64,000 bases of DNA from positions 243,678 to 307,677 of the forward strand of contig NZ_JACKVK010000013.1 of the NCBI RefSeq assembly GCF_025823185.1, in the 5' to 3' direction. The DNA comes from Mycobacterium yunnanensis (GTDB lineage Bacteria > Actinomycetota > Actinomycetes > Mycobacteriales > Mycobacteriaceae). The position numbers were made by a program, and so were the translations under genes. Under the pieces are notes generated by a model. That model ran no database searches. It saw only the letters and a program-made list of their open reading frames with translations, and was not told where the DNA came from. Shown here piece after piece: positions 1 through 9,909 of this stretch (position 1 is the stretch's first letter; each line of letters starts with the position of its first letter).

Positions 1-568
1 CGATCGGACGGGTTTCGTGTTGCAGTCGTGCTCACCGGCACGTAGCCTCGGATCAGACCCTGCACAACGAATTCGTTCCCGCATACCGTGTTTGCCGGGA
101 GCAATTACTCGATTCGCTCGTCAATCCCCACATCGCCCCAGATCATCGGCGAACTCACTCGTCGTAATCCATGGTTGGGAGCAGCGCGCTTCGCTACATC
201 CTCGCGATCGGTCATTCTGCAGGTACGTGGCCGCTGCGCATCGTTCAAAGCACGGCAAGCCACCCGGCGCTCACCGTCAGCCAGCACTGTGAGCCAACGG
301 ATTTCATGATCAACGACATTGCCGACCCGGCTCGGGTTTGACCGGGCGGCGTTGCGGGCACGATCGACCCGCCCAGCGTCTCGGCCGACGCCAGCCATCA
401 CCCACGGCCTAAAGGCACGGACAGTACCCAATTCGACTGCAGCACTTGCGGTTAGGCACGAACCCTCCGCGAGCCGATGGCTCACGGATCCACCATCTCG
501 ATCACCATCAACGTGCGAATTAGCTCAGCCAAGCAGCCAATCGCCACCCACGAAGAGGAAATGGCACG
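1..568. other. Leading non-coding stretch before the polysaccharide operon
   Basis: No open frame here has a plausible start, codon bias or recognisable protein. The ORFs on both strands have scrambled, Arg/Ser/Pro-rich translations. The last bases hold the ribosome binding site (AAGAGGAAAT) of the first glycosyltransferase. The region may carry the operon promoter and a long 5' leader, but I see no clear -35/-10 pair. Confidence 0.5.
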
Positions 569-1408
569 ATGAGCGCACTAGCACGCGAAGATGAGTACGA
601 CGATGACTCCGATCCCGGGGGAACTGCGCTGACGAACGTCCGCAGCACCGTCACCGTCGTGATTCCAGCGCTGAACGAAGCTCGGAACCTACCTGCAGTC
701 GCAGCACGCATGCCGGACTGCGTGGACGAGATCGTCTTCGTCGACGGTCACTCAGCAGACGACTCGATCGACGTCGCCAGGACCCTATGGCCGACGGCAA
801 AGATCGTCATGCAGACGCGGCGCGGCAAGGGCAACGCCCTGGTGTGCGGATTTGAAGCAGCCACCTCCGACATCGTCGTCATGATCGACGCCGACGGATC
901 CACGGATCCGATGGAGATCACGCTGTTCGTCGATGCGCTGATCGCCGGTGCCGACGTGGTCAAGGGCAGTCGCTTCGCGGCCGGCGGCGGGAGTACCGAC
1001 ATCACGATCAGCCGGAGAATGGGCAATCGCGCGTTGAATGCGATGGTCAATCGTAAGTTTGGCGCGACGTTCACAGACCTCTGCTATGGCTACATGGCCT
1101 TCTGGCGTTGCCATCTCCCCACGCTGACGCTGCCCGGCGTCGACCTAGACGAACCGCAGTGGGGCGACGGATTCGAGATCGAAACCTTGATCAACGTGCG
1201 GGTCCACGCCTTGGGTCTGACTCTCGTGGAGGTGCCGAGCTTCGAGAGTGACCGCATCCACGGGGAAAGCCATCTGAACGCCGTAAGTGATGGATTACGT
1301 GTGCTGCGAACGATCTTCAAGGAACGCCCACCGTCTCGGCGGACGATGCGCATCAATGCCGCCAAGACCGCAGCCGCGACCGCGGCCGTGACCGGATCAC
1401 CGGCATGA
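569..1408 (+). CDS. GT2-family glycosyltransferase (dolichol-phosphate mannosyltransferase-like)
   Basis: The 279-aa protein begins its catalytic domain near residue 28 with TVTVVIPALNEARNL, the nucleotide-binding start of GT-A fold family 2 enzymes. DADGS near residue 110 is the metal-binding DxD. It has no transmembrane segment and so is probably a cytoplasmic, membrane-associated enzyme that transfers a sugar from a nucleotide or polyprenyl donor. Start: ATG preceded by AAGAGGAAAT. Its stop overlaps the next start (ATGA), so it is the first gene of a coupled operon. The family is clear; donor and acceptor are unknown. Confidence 0.88.
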   Translation: MSALAREDEYDDDSDPGGTALTNVRSTVTVVIPALNEARNLPAVAARMPDCVDEIVFVDGHSADDSIDVARTLWPTAKIVMQTRRGKGNALVCGFEAATSDIVVMIDADGSTDPMEITLFVDALIAGADVVKGSRFAAGGGSTDITISRRMGNRALNAMVNRKFGATFTDLCYGYMAFWRCHLPTLTLPGVDLDEPQWGDGFEIETLINVRVHALGLTLVEVPSFESDRIHGESHLNAVSDGLRVLRTIFKERPPSRRTMRINAAKTAAATAAVTGSPA

Positions 1409-2397
1409 GCGAGCAGACGATGGCACCCCCACCGATCTCGATCACGCCAGACATCTCGGTCACCGTGGTCATCTGCGCCTACACCATGAATCGCTGGGAC
1501 GACACCCGCGCCGCAGTCGATTCAGTGCTGGCTCAAGATCGTGCCGTGGACGAAATCCTCCTCGTCATCGACCACAACGAGGAGCTGTACGCCCTGGCTT
1601 GCGCGCAGTACGCCGCCTCGCCGAGCGGCGGCGCACGACCACGAGTACTGACCAACGGCCATGCGCGCGGATTGTCGGGTGCACGCAACACCGGGATGTA
1701 TGCTGCGACAACCGAAGTGGTCGCCTTCCTCGATGACGATGCCCGCGCCGACCCCGGCTGGTCCGAGGCGATGGTGGAGCACTACCGTCACCCGGAGGTC
1801 GACGGGGTTGGCGGGTACGCGAGTCCCCAATGGCCGCTCGACAGACCCGGCTGGCTTCCCGAGGAATTCGACTGGGTCGTCGGCTGTAGCTATGTCGGAC
1901 AGCCCACCGCGCTGGCCCCGGTACGAAACTTCATCGGCTGCAACATGTCGATGCGTCGACGGGTGATCACCTCACTCGGCGGTTTCAACGCCCAGGTCGG
2001 TCGCGTCGGCAGCAAGCCGACAGGGTGTGAGGAAACCGAGCTGTGCATTCGGATCACGCAACACGAGCCGACGGCACGGCTTCTGTTCGATCCGTCGATG
2101 CGCGTGCAGCACACCGTCGTTGCCGAACGCACCACCTTTGGCTACTTTGCCCGCCGCTGCTATCACGAGGGCAGGTCGAAGGCACTGGTGTCCTCCATGA
2201 TCGGAGCTCGTGACGCCCTGAGCAGCGAACGCACGTACACGTTGCAGGTGCTGCCCCGAGCAATCGGCCGTGGCCTACGCAGCCGCACCGCTGACGGCGT
2301 CACCCAAGCCGCGGTGGTGGTTGCGGGCTTGCTGCTGACCGCCTGCGGATATGGACTCGGCCACGGCCGTGTCGTCCTGTTTGGCGCACCACAGTGA
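1405..2397 (+). CDS. GT2-family glycosyltransferase
   Basis: The 330-aa protein carries SVTVVICAY near residue 18 and FLDDDA (the DxD metal site) near residue 111, typical of GT-A family 2 enzymes. RGLSGARNTG just before the DxD is the usual acceptor-loop pattern. A single hydrophobic stretch near the C-terminus (about residues 297-318) may anchor it in the membrane. It overlaps both neighbours by 4 nt, so translation is coupled. It is probably one of three enzymes that assemble the repeat unit of a surface glycan; the linkage cannot be deduced. Confidence 0.88.
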   Translation: MSEQTMAPPPISITPDISVTVVICAYTMNRWDDTRAAVDSVLAQDRAVDEILLVIDHNEELYALACAQYAASPSGGARPRVLTNGHARGLSGARNTGMYAATTEVVAFLDDDARADPGWSEAMVEHYRHPEVDGVGGYASPQWPLDRPGWLPEEFDWVVGCSYVGQPTALAPVRNFIGCNMSMRRRVITSLGGFNAQVGRVGSKPTGCEETELCIRITQHEPTARLLFDPSMRVQHTVVAERTTFGYFARRCYHEGRSKALVSSMIGARDALSSERTYTLQVLPRAIGRGLRSRTADGVTQAAVVVAGLLLTACGYGLGHGRVVLFGAPQ

Positions 2398-3686
2398 GTG
2401 CTCTCGGGATGGCGGCTACCGATCTGCTTCCGGCGCTGCCGTTCACGAAGCCACCGACCTGGCCTGCAGCAGTGTGGGTCGGCGACGTCGACGTAGCCCG
2501 TCTCGGCGATGGGACTGCACGGCTGCTCTTGGCCGACGCAGCCGGCTATTGCCGCGCGCGGCTGCTGGTCCGCAACGGGCAGGACTTGTTGGGTTTCGTG
2601 GAAGTCGGGGTCGACCACGAGCAGGTCGACGCGTCCGAGGTCCGGGCGGCCGTGAGCCGGCTGCATCTGCCGCCGTATTCACCTGCGACGCCTCCGACTC
2701 GGACCGACGGACTCACCGTCGTCGTGTGCACTCGCGATCGGGTGCCCATGCTCAAGGTGGCGCTCGCATCGATCCTCGAACTCGACTACGCGGGTCTCTC
2801 CGTCATCGTCGTGGACAACGCTGCCGATACGGACGAGACCCGCCGGTACGTCGACGAATTGACCGACCCGCGCCTGCGGTTGGTCGTCGAACCCCGACCC
2901 GGCCTGTCCCGCGCACGAAACGCCGGACTTCGGGCCGCGACCACCGACATCGTCGCGTTCACCGACGACGACGTGGTCGTGGACCGGTACTGGTTGCAGG
3001 GCATCGTGGCAGGGTTCAACCGTGGCTGCACGGTCGCCTGCGTATCCGGAATCGTGCCCAGCGGGGAGCTTCGCACGCCGGCACAGGCATACTTCGATCA
3101 GCGGGTCGGATGGTCGAGCTCGTGTACCCCTCGCGTCTTCCACAAGGATTCGCCCCCGGCCGACGTGCCCCTGTTCCCCTTCCAAGTCGGAATCTACGGA
3201 ACTGGGGCCAATTTCGCCGTGCGCCGTAGTGTCATGTTCAAACTCGGCGGCTTCGACGAGGCGCTCGGGGTGGGCGCACCCACCAATGGTGGCGAAGACC
3301 TCGACATGTTCTTCCGGGTCCTCGATGACGGCTGGCAGTTGGCCTATGAGCCCTCAGCCGTGGTCTGGCATCGCCACCGCGCCGACAACGCCGCGCTCGC
3401 GCTGCAGGCCAGGGGTTACGGTCTGGGTCTTGGTGCGTGGCTCACGAAGATCGCACTGAATCCGCGGACGATGTGGTTCGCCATCCGGACCGCCGTTGCC
3501 CAGGCCCCGCACTTCGTCCGGCTCAGCTATCGCATGTCGACGGTGGCAACCCCTCCGGTCGAGCTCTCGGAGCATCTGCCCGCCCGTATCGGGCTCATCG
3601 AGCTGATGTCGATCTTCAAGGGTCCGTTGGCATATCGAGGGGCCCGTCGAGAGGGTCGACGCGCGACACCCCTGTGGGGGCGCTGA
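2394..3686 (+). CDS. GT2-family glycosyltransferase with N-terminal extension
   Basis: The 430-aa protein starts with GTG inside the stop of the preceding gene (GTGA overlap). About 100 residues of unassigned N-terminal sequence precede a GT2 domain that opens with LTVVVCTRDR. The domain continues through PGLSRARNAG to the metal site FTDDDV. The later GGEDLDMFFR element resembles the ED acceptor motif of family 2 enzymes. It belongs to the same operon as the two GT2 genes before it and is probably a third glycan-chain transferase. The N-terminal part is unassigned. Confidence 0.86.
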   Translation: MSALGMAATDLLPALPFTKPPTWPAAVWVGDVDVARLGDGTARLLLADAAGYCRARLLVRNGQDLLGFVEVGVDHEQVDASEVRAAVSRLHLPPYSPATPPTRTDGLTVVVCTRDRVPMLKVALASILELDYAGLSVIVVDNAADTDETRRYVDELTDPRLRLVVEPRPGLSRARNAGLRAATTDIVAFTDDDVVVDRYWLQGIVAGFNRGCTVACVSGIVPSGELRTPAQAYFDQRVGWSSSCTPRVFHKDSPPADVPLFPFQVGIYGTGANFAVRRSVMFKLGGFDEALGVGAPTNGGEDLDMFFRVLDDGWQLAYEPSAVVWHRHRADNAALALQARGYGLGLGAWLTKIALNPRTMWFAIRTAVAQAPHFVRLSYRMSTVATPPVELSEHLPARIGLIELMSIFKGPLAYRGARREGRRATPLWGR

Positions 3687-3687
3687 C

Positions 3688-4983
3688 GTGCACCGCACTT
3701 CATCGAGTGTGAAGAACCTCAGCGTGAACTCGCTGGCGGTGGTACTCGCGAGCGGATGCACCGGGGTGCTTGGCTTGGCGTTCTGGGCGATCGCCGCGCG
3801 GCTGTATCCCGCGGCCGAGGTCGGCGTCGCAGCGGCCATGATCTTCTCGGCCACCATGCTCGCGACGTTGGCCAACCTGAGCCTCGGCGCGATGTACGAA
3901 CGCTTCCTACCGTTGGCGGGACGCCGCGCCGCGCCGCTCTTGCGACGCGGGTATCTCGCGGTCGTAGGCCTCGCCCTCGTCTTGGCGTGCGGGCTGATCG
4001 CGTTCGGGCCGCGGGCCGCCCTCTTCCACTCACGATGGGAACTCGTCACCTACCCTGCCTTCGTCGCGGTGCTCGCGCTGTTCGCACTTCTGGACAACAC
4101 GGTGGCCGGGCTCGGAGTGGCCCGGTGGGGCGCGGCGAAGAACACCGTTCATGGTGCCGTTAAGCTCGTCGGGATATTGGCACTGGCGGGTACGGGTAGT
4201 GCATTGGCGATCACGATGTCGTGGGGCCTTACCGCTGCCGTCGCGGTGATCTGGGTGATGGTCGCCATACGGCGACGGGTGCGCTACGACGATCGCTATT
4301 CGGCGGTACCGTCGCTGCCGCCGCGCCGCGAGCTATGGCACTACTTCGGGGCCTCATATGGTATTAGCGCACTCGCTTCCGTTGCGCCTCTTGTAGTTCC
4401 GCTGTTAGTCGTGACTCGGATCGGTCCGGAGGCGAGTGCATACTTTGCCGTTACGTGGTCGATCGTCGGCGCGTTCTACATCGTCTTGAGTCTCCTGGTC
4501 AGCCCGTTCGTCGCCGAGTGCGCGGCGCATCCGGACCGAATCGGCAGCCTGTCTGCGAGTTTCGCGAAGATGATCGCCGCCGCTGCCTTGCTCGGCGGGT
4601 TGGGCCTGGCCTTCGTCGCCCCAATCGCCCTCGGGCTGATCGGAACCGACTATCGCGAGGCGGGGACGCCGCTGCTGCACCTGGCCGCCTTCTTCATGCC
4701 GCTCACCGTCGTGGGCGCGGTCTACGTAGGGCTTGCCAGAGTCCATCGCCGGCTGACACTCGCGGTTCTCACGCAGTGTCTGGTGACCGTGGTCGTGATC
4801 GGCGGAACCGCCATGACCACCGGCACGCTGGGAGTCAGAGGAGTTGGGGTGTCGTATCTGGTGGCAGAGGCGTTGGCGGCCGTGGTCTTGATCGGTCCAC
4901 TCGTTCGGTGGCTGCTCGAACTGAACACCAACTCACCAGCGCGGTCAGTCCGTCTCAGCACTTTGGTAGGAGGCGAACGATGA
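3688..4983 (+). CDS. Wzx/MATE-like polysaccharide flippase
   Basis: The 431-aa protein is almost entirely hydrophobic, with roughly twelve predicted membrane helices, from SLAVVLASGCTGVLGLAFWA near the N-terminus to the last helix near residue 405. This matches the lipid-linked oligosaccharide flippase (polysaccharide biosynthesis) superfamily. It starts with GTG, 1 nt after the upstream stop, and its stop overlaps the following ATG. Placed among glycosyltransferases, it probably moves a polyprenyl-linked glycan unit across the inner membrane. A general MATE-fold exporter is the alternative. Confidence 0.82.
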   Translation: MHRTSSSVKNLSVNSLAVVLASGCTGVLGLAFWAIAARLYPAAEVGVAAAMIFSATMLATLANLSLGAMYERFLPLAGRRAAPLLRRGYLAVVGLALVLACGLIAFGPRAALFHSRWELVTYPAFVAVLALFALLDNTVAGLGVARWGAAKNTVHGAVKLVGILALAGTGSALAITMSWGLTAAVAVIWVMVAIRRRVRYDDRYSAVPSLPPRRELWHYFGASYGISALASVAPLVVPLLVVTRIGPEASAYFAVTWSIVGAFYIVLSLLVSPFVAECAAHPDRIGSLSASFAKMIAAAALLGGLGLAFVAPIALGLIGTDYREAGTPLLHLAAFFMPLTVVGAVYVGLARVHRRLTLAVLTQCLVTVVVIGGTAMTTGTLGVRGVGVSYLVAEALAAVVLIGPLVRWLLELNTNSPARSVRLSTLVGGER

Positions 4984-6233
4984 CCACGGTCAGCGTGAGC
5001 GCCCTCGATATGACGCGGGCCGATACACGAATGATCACTGCCCTTGGACCCATTTCCGTGCCGAAATTGGACGAAATCGCGGATACGTTGCGCGAGTTGG
5101 CGGTTCGGGGTGCAGGACGTACCCCCGTCGGTCTGATACCGGCGATCACGTCGCACCTGTGGGATTATGATCCCGACCGCTTCCTCGGAGATCTGGTCGA
5201 GCTTCCCGCATGTTCGGTCGACGAGTTGCCTGCCTTGCTGACCGAGCAGGCTCGCCGCGTGGGTCACAAGAACGCCATCAGCGTCGCTGTGGCAGGCGAC
5301 TACCTGATTCTCGACATGTGCCACGGCCTTGGCGATGGGCGACTGATCACGATGATCAATCAAGTCCTCGGCGAGCGCCCCTTGCCTCACGCGTACCCCG
5401 ATTGGAGCTTCGGCGGCGGGACGAATCATCCGTTGGAGAGGGCCATCGCCGGGTTCTATGGCTCCGATCCGCGTCGGGCCGGTGCGATGCTACGGGCCCG
5501 CCGCGGCGCCGCCGCAATCGCCATCGCCGGGCAGGATGAGCCGACCCTACCGTGGAGTCGGCTACCGGCGGTTGTCGCCGCCAGGACCAACGGCGGTACG
5601 ACCGATGAACTGCGGCGCCATCGCGACCGCGTGTCACCAGGGCTATCCGTTGCATCGATCATATTCAGCTCGATCGTGGCCGAAATGCGTTCGTGTGGTG
5701 TCGAATTGGCACCCACGGTGAACGTGATCTTCGATTGTCGTCGCTACCTACCGGCAGCCCGCAGAGTGCTCGGCAACTTCGTGTCGGGCCTCGACCTGCC
5801 GGTTGCCGACCCCGGTGACCCGCGGCTCCTCAATCGAGCGATCAGCGAGGCGGCAGCCTGCGGCAGACCATTGGCGGCACTCCTTATGAGCACCAGCAGT
5901 TTTCGCGGCCGCTACCGTCGAGGCGATGGTTACGTCGAGGAAACTCGAGTACCAACACACCCCCGGGCACGACTGGCCTTCTCCGACATTGGACAGACCT
6001 TCCCCGGGTCCGAGATGTGGCTCAGCGGCCGGGCCGAGCGCTTCTACAACGCCGTGAACGAACCCAAGGCACCGGAGGCCATCGTGTTCACCATCACCCA
6101 CCGTGGGGCGGACTTCGACGTCACCGCCTCCTTTCACGCGAACGTCTTTTCACCGACCGTCATCCAGACCGCGCTCGACAACGTGGCGCACGAGCCTGGA
6201 CGACATTTCATGCATGAAGCGAAAGATCAATGA
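4980..6233 (+). CDS. Condensation/acetyltransferase-fold acyltransferase
   Basis: The ATG at 4980 overlaps the flippase stop and follows AGGAGGCGAACG, an excellent ribosome binding site. Upstream in-frame codons lie inside the flippase and are not used. The 417-aa protein contains DMCHGLGDGRLI, a variant of the HxxxDG catalytic motif of the chloramphenicol acetyltransferase/condensation superfamily (also found in PapA and wax-ester synthase enzymes). The first of the usual two histidines is Cys here. It has no membrane segments. Inference: it adds an acyl group to the glycan or its lipid carrier. Confidence 0.72.
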   Translation: MTTVSVSALDMTRADTRMITALGPISVPKLDEIADTLRELAVRGAGRTPVGLIPAITSHLWDYDPDRFLGDLVELPACSVDELPALLTEQARRVGHKNAISVAVAGDYLILDMCHGLGDGRLITMINQVLGERPLPHAYPDWSFGGGTNHPLERAIAGFYGSDPRRAGAMLRARRGAAAIAIAGQDEPTLPWSRLPAVVAARTNGGTTDELRRHRDRVSPGLSVASIIFSSIVAEMRSCGVELAPTVNVIFDCRRYLPAARRVLGNFVSGLDLPVADPGDPRLLNRAISEAAACGRPLAALLMSTSSFRGRYRRGDGYVEETRVPTHPRARLAFSDIGQTFPGSEMWLSGRAERFYNAVNEPKAPEAIVFTITHRGADFDVTASFHANVFSPTVIQTALDNVAHEPGRHFMHEAKDQ

Positions 6234-7750
6234 TGCGAAGCAACAGCACGCCACACCGAAATCTACGTACATCGACGCTGCGGCCAATCGTGTTGATGGC
6301 GGCCGCACTTCAATTCTTCGTGTGCGAATTCGTCGTGGCCGCGACGTGGGACGGAAACTACAGCTATTCAAGGAACTTCATCAGCGATCTCGGCTTACCC
6401 TACTGCGGCCCGACCGGACTGGCCCCCTGTGGCAGCAGTGCCCTTCTGATCAACATCTCGTTCGTCGTTCTCGGTTGTGCACTGGCCGCGGCGGCGGTGT
6501 GGGAACAGCCGACCGGCTCGGCTCGCCTCATCGGGGCGACCTTCCTCCTCCTGGCGGGTGTCGGCGCCGTGATCGTCGGGTTGGTGACGTCGAAGGCGAA
6601 CTGGCCGCTGCACTCGCTCGGCGCCACGCTCTTCTTGATCTTCGGCAGTTGTGCCGCACTGGCAGGCGGCCTGAGCACCTTCACCGACATACGACGCCGG
6701 CTACCCGCACTCGCCGCGGCATTCGCGTTCCTGGGCTTCATCGGCTACTTTGCCTATTCCAACAAGTGGCAACTGGGCCTCGGCCCCGGTGGAGTCGAGC
6801 GTCTGTCCGCATACGCAGTCATCCTGGGCTTCGTCTGCAGTGTTCACCTGGTCGCCAGTAGTCGCACCGACGGTGCGAATCAACGAGCCTCCCTGCGGCC
6901 AGAACCTCAGCCGGACGATGGTGGCAAGCGTCAAGGCGGTCCCGGACGGAGGTCGACGGCGGCGTTCGCACTGATATCGATCGGGTTGGTGACCCTTGCC
7001 GGTTTCAGTGCTGAGAGAGCGAAGGCCGCCCCGGTGGGGCCCGTCACCACCATGTCCGACGAGTTCGACGGGGCGTCGGGCTCGGCGCCTGATTCCAACA
7101 CCTGGTCCTACGACCTCGGAGGCGGAGGCTGGGGCAACGGCGAAGTTCAGACCTACACCGACGATCGCGCCAACGTGCAGCTTGACGGCTCCGGCCACCT
7201 CGCCATCACTGCGGTTCGCGAAGCTGACGGAAGCTTCACGTCGGCACGAATCACGACACGAAACTCGCTCGCGTTCACCAACGGTCGCGCCGAAGCCCGG
7301 ATACGCGTCCCCGCAGGCGACGGCATTCATCCGGCGTTCTGGTTACTGGGCACCGACATCGACGGCGTCGGATGGCCACGGTCCGGCGAGATCGACGTGG
7401 TGGAGACGATCAACGATGCGATGACGAGCAACTGCGCGCTTCACGGCCCGACGGTGTCGGGTGGTGACTATCAGCTCAGCGGCAACACGGTGGGCGACGA
7501 CCCGTTCTCCGCCGACTTTCACGATTATTGGGTGCAACGCTCCCCCGGCCGCATCTCCATGGGAGTCGACCAGCACGTGACGTGCGCCTTTACCGCTGCC
7601 GACGTCGATGCACACGAGACGTGGGTATTCGACCAGCCGTTCTACCTATTGCTCAACGTCGCAGTTGGCGGAAAGTACCCGGGGCCGGCGACATCACGGA
7701 CGCCCACCGAGTCCACCATGCTGGTGGATTGGGTGCGGGTGACGTCGTGA
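6230..7750 (+). CDS. DUF998-like membrane domain fused to a GH16 glycoside hydrolase
   Basis: The 506-aa protein has two modules. Residues about 15-215 form a multi-helix membrane domain beginning YSRNFISDLG, as in DUF998 proteins. After a polar linker, a second hydrophobic segment (TAAFALISIGLVTLAG) followed by AKAAP looks like a signal peptide kept inside the protein. Residues about 270-506 are a GH16 beta-glucanase domain with the catalytic SGEIDVVE (two Glu and the Asp intact). The hydrolase should face outside. Its ATG overlaps the previous stop and its own stop overlaps the next GTG. It is similar over the GH16 part to the secreted enzyme at 10052-10999. Confidence 0.82.
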   Translation: MMRSNSTPHRNLRTSTLRPIVLMAAALQFFVCEFVVAATWDGNYSYSRNFISDLGLPYCGPTGLAPCGSSALLINISFVVLGCALAAAAVWEQPTGSARLIGATFLLLAGVGAVIVGLVTSKANWPLHSLGATLFLIFGSCAALAGGLSTFTDIRRRLPALAAAFAFLGFIGYFAYSNKWQLGLGPGGVERLSAYAVILGFVCSVHLVASSRTDGANQRASLRPEPQPDDGGKRQGGPGRRSTAAFALISIGLVTLAGFSAERAKAAPVGPVTTMSDEFDGASGSAPDSNTWSYDLGGGGWGNGEVQTYTDDRANVQLDGSGHLAITAVREADGSFTSARITTRNSLAFTNGRAEARIRVPAGDGIHPAFWLLGTDIDGVGWPRSGEIDVVETINDAMTSNCALHGPTVSGGDYQLSGNTVGDDPFSADFHDYWVQRSPGRISMGVDQHVTCAFTAADVDAHETWVFDQPFYLLLNVAVGGKYPGPATSRTPTESTMLVDWVRVTS

Positions 7751-9900
7751 CGAAGGACATGGCCGCAACCGTCGAGAGGCCCCGGGTGTCGACCGGCGAG
7801 GACGTCGGCCACGCCGGCAGGCACCGATCGATGCCTGCGAGCGCGTGGCAGTGGCTGGGACCGTTGGTATTTGGCTGCGGAATGATGTCACTTGCACCCC
7901 TACCGCCTGCGGTGCGCGGCGTACTACTCGCCGCGTTCGTCCTCATCGGGCCCGGGATGGCCGTCGTGACCCTCGTGACGCTCCCCCTACCCGCCATCAT
8001 CGCGGTGGTCCCGATTGTCGGTATGGCGGTGGTAGCGGGGACGACCACGATGTTGGCGTGGTTGCACCTCTGGGCTCCAACGCAACTGGTCGCCGCGCTG
8101 CTCGTGGTCGTGGGCGGGCTACTTCTTCGCGATGCACGCAGTCTGCCGCTGCCCGTACTTCGTCGGCCGACCGCGGTGACCGCCCGACACCTGCGGGCTC
8201 GCTCGGTCGTGGTCGGCGGTGCCATTCGGGCCAATCCCGCGCTGATGCTGCTGACGGTCGCGGTGGTCACGTGGTCGCTGACCCTAAGCGGCCTGCGTGC
8301 CGTGCCGTACTCGCAGTTCGGCCTGTTGTTCGTCGGCACCGGGCCATTGCTCGTCGCCTGTACGCTCGCCGTCGTCGTGGCGTTCGGGATTGCGTTGCGG
8401 CAGGATCGTTTACGTACCGCGGCGCTGACACTAGGGGCGGCCATCGTCGTCCAACGACTGACGGTCACCCTCGTGACCGACGTCCCCATTTATGGGTGGT
8501 TGTACAAGCACCTCGGAGTGATCGACTACGTCCAACGCACCCACGAGCTACCCGCCGCTCCCGACATCTACGGTCAGTGGCCCGGCTTCTTCACCGCGTT
8601 CGCGTGGTTCGGCGACGTCGCCGGTGTGGGATCGATCGAAGTGGCACACGTCTTCACACCGCTTGTACACGTGCTGATCGCGGTGGAGGTCTTCGCAATC
8701 GCTCGACTCATCGGGCACGATTCGCGGACGGCACTCACCGCCGCCATGTTCGCCGAGTTGGTGAACTGGGTGGGTCAGGATTACTTTGCGCCGCAGGCGA
8801 TTGCCTTCGTCATGGCGCTGGGCATCTTCGCCCTTCTCATCACATCCCGAAGCAGGCCCGCTGCCGGCTACCTCTCGATACCGCTGTTCGCGACCCTGGT
8901 GCCCCTCCATCAGCTGACCCCATACTGGGTGTGCGGTGTCGCCATCGTCCTCGGTGTGACCAAGCGGCTTCGCCCGCGCTTGCTGCCGATCCCGTTCATG
9001 GCATTGCTGCTTGCCTACCTAGTCCCACGCATTCCCATCATTGCGCCGTACGGAATCCTGTCGGGGTTCAACCCCCTGGCGAATGCGAATAGCAACGTCG
9101 AGTTCGACGGCACCTTCGGCAAGGTCTTCACGTCGGTCACGTGCAGGTCGTTGTCTGCCGGGGTCATCCTTCTCGCTGCCGTGTGTGCCGTGGTGTGGTG
9201 GCGCCGAGGCAAACCGAGCCTGATTGCGGCCGTGTTGGCATTCAGCTCGTTCGCCCTGTTGTTCGGTCAGAGTTACGGCGGGGAGGCGATTTTCCGGGTC
9301 TACCTGTACGCGGTGCCGGGGTGCGCAATTCTCATCGCTCCGCTGGTCGTCAAAGCCGTGACGATGCAGGGCCCCCGACGGTTGCTCAACCAATCCGTCT
9401 TCACCGGCGCGGTCACTCTCGGGTGCGTGGCGACCGCCGCGGGCCTACAGGGGTATTACGGATTGTGGTCGTTGGTCACTCAGTACCGATCTCAGGTGAC
9501 CATGGGGAACGAACTGATGGCCAGCGAGACGGCTCCAGTCAGGATCTTCAGCCTCTATCCCGTCGGGCTGCCGACCAGGGCATCATCGGACTACGTCCGG
9601 TTTGCGCAGCGCGACAAGGATTTCGACCAAACCATCCTCGGTGTGGCACCCAGCTTGAAACAGGACTATCTATCGGCCGGGCAGTTCGTCCAATTGACCA
9701 GGGCGGCCGCGTCCTTCGCCGGCAACACCTACGTCGTGGTTGATCGGCAAGCGGTGCGGGCACTCGAGTACTACGGCATCTCCGGTCCGAACGCGGTCGC
9801 TGATTTCGTCGACCGGATGGGGCGCAGCCCGTATTGGACGCTTCACGAACGAGACGACGTGACGACGATCTTCGCATTCAACCGGGCTGGGTTGCAGTGA
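7747..9900 (+). CDS. Large multi-pass membrane protein (polymerase- or GT-C-like)
   Basis: The 717-aa protein starts at the GTG overlapping the previous stop (GTGA). After about 35 polar residues it has about a dozen hydrophobic helices and a C-terminal soluble portion of roughly 100 residues. I recognise no signature motif. Size, topology and its place at the end of a glycan operon suggest a Wzy-like polymerase or a GT-C glycosyltransferase using a polyprenyl-phosphate sugar; both are inference. The isolated CGGEAIF-like loop (SYGGEAIFRVYLY) near residue 515 may be a conserved functional site. Confidence 0.7.
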   Translation: MTKDMAATVERPRVSTGEDVGHAGRHRSMPASAWQWLGPLVFGCGMMSLAPLPPAVRGVLLAAFVLIGPGMAVVTLVTLPLPAIIAVVPIVGMAVVAGTTTMLAWLHLWAPTQLVAALLVVVGGLLLRDARSLPLPVLRRPTAVTARHLRARSVVVGGAIRANPALMLLTVAVVTWSLTLSGLRAVPYSQFGLLFVGTGPLLVACTLAVVVAFGIALRQDRLRTAALTLGAAIVVQRLTVTLVTDVPIYGWLYKHLGVIDYVQRTHELPAAPDIYGQWPGFFTAFAWFGDVAGVGSIEVAHVFTPLVHVLIAVEVFAIARLIGHDSRTALTAAMFAELVNWVGQDYFAPQAIAFVMALGIFALLITSRSRPAAGYLSIPLFATLVPLHQLTPYWVCGVAIVLGVTKRLRPRLLPIPFMALLLAYLVPRIPIIAPYGILSGFNPLANANSNVEFDGTFGKVFTSVTCRSLSAGVILLAAVCAVVWWRRGKPSLIAAVLAFSSFALLFGQSYGGEAIFRVYLYAVPGCAILIAPLVVKAVTMQGPRRLLNQSVFTGAVTLGCVATAAGLQGYYGLWSLVTQYRSQVTMGNELMASETAPVRIFSLYPVGLPTRASSDYVRFAQRDKDFDQTILGVAPSLKQDYLSAGQFVQLTRAAASFAGNTYVVVDRQAVRALEYYGISGPNAVADFVDRMGRSPYWTLHERDDVTTIFAFNRAGLQ

Positions 9901-9909
9901 CGTCGAGGC

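Noticed and set aside
105..485. Minus-strand 126-aa ORF near the window start
   Set aside because: No ribosome binding site, domain or plausible composition; treated as chance open frame.
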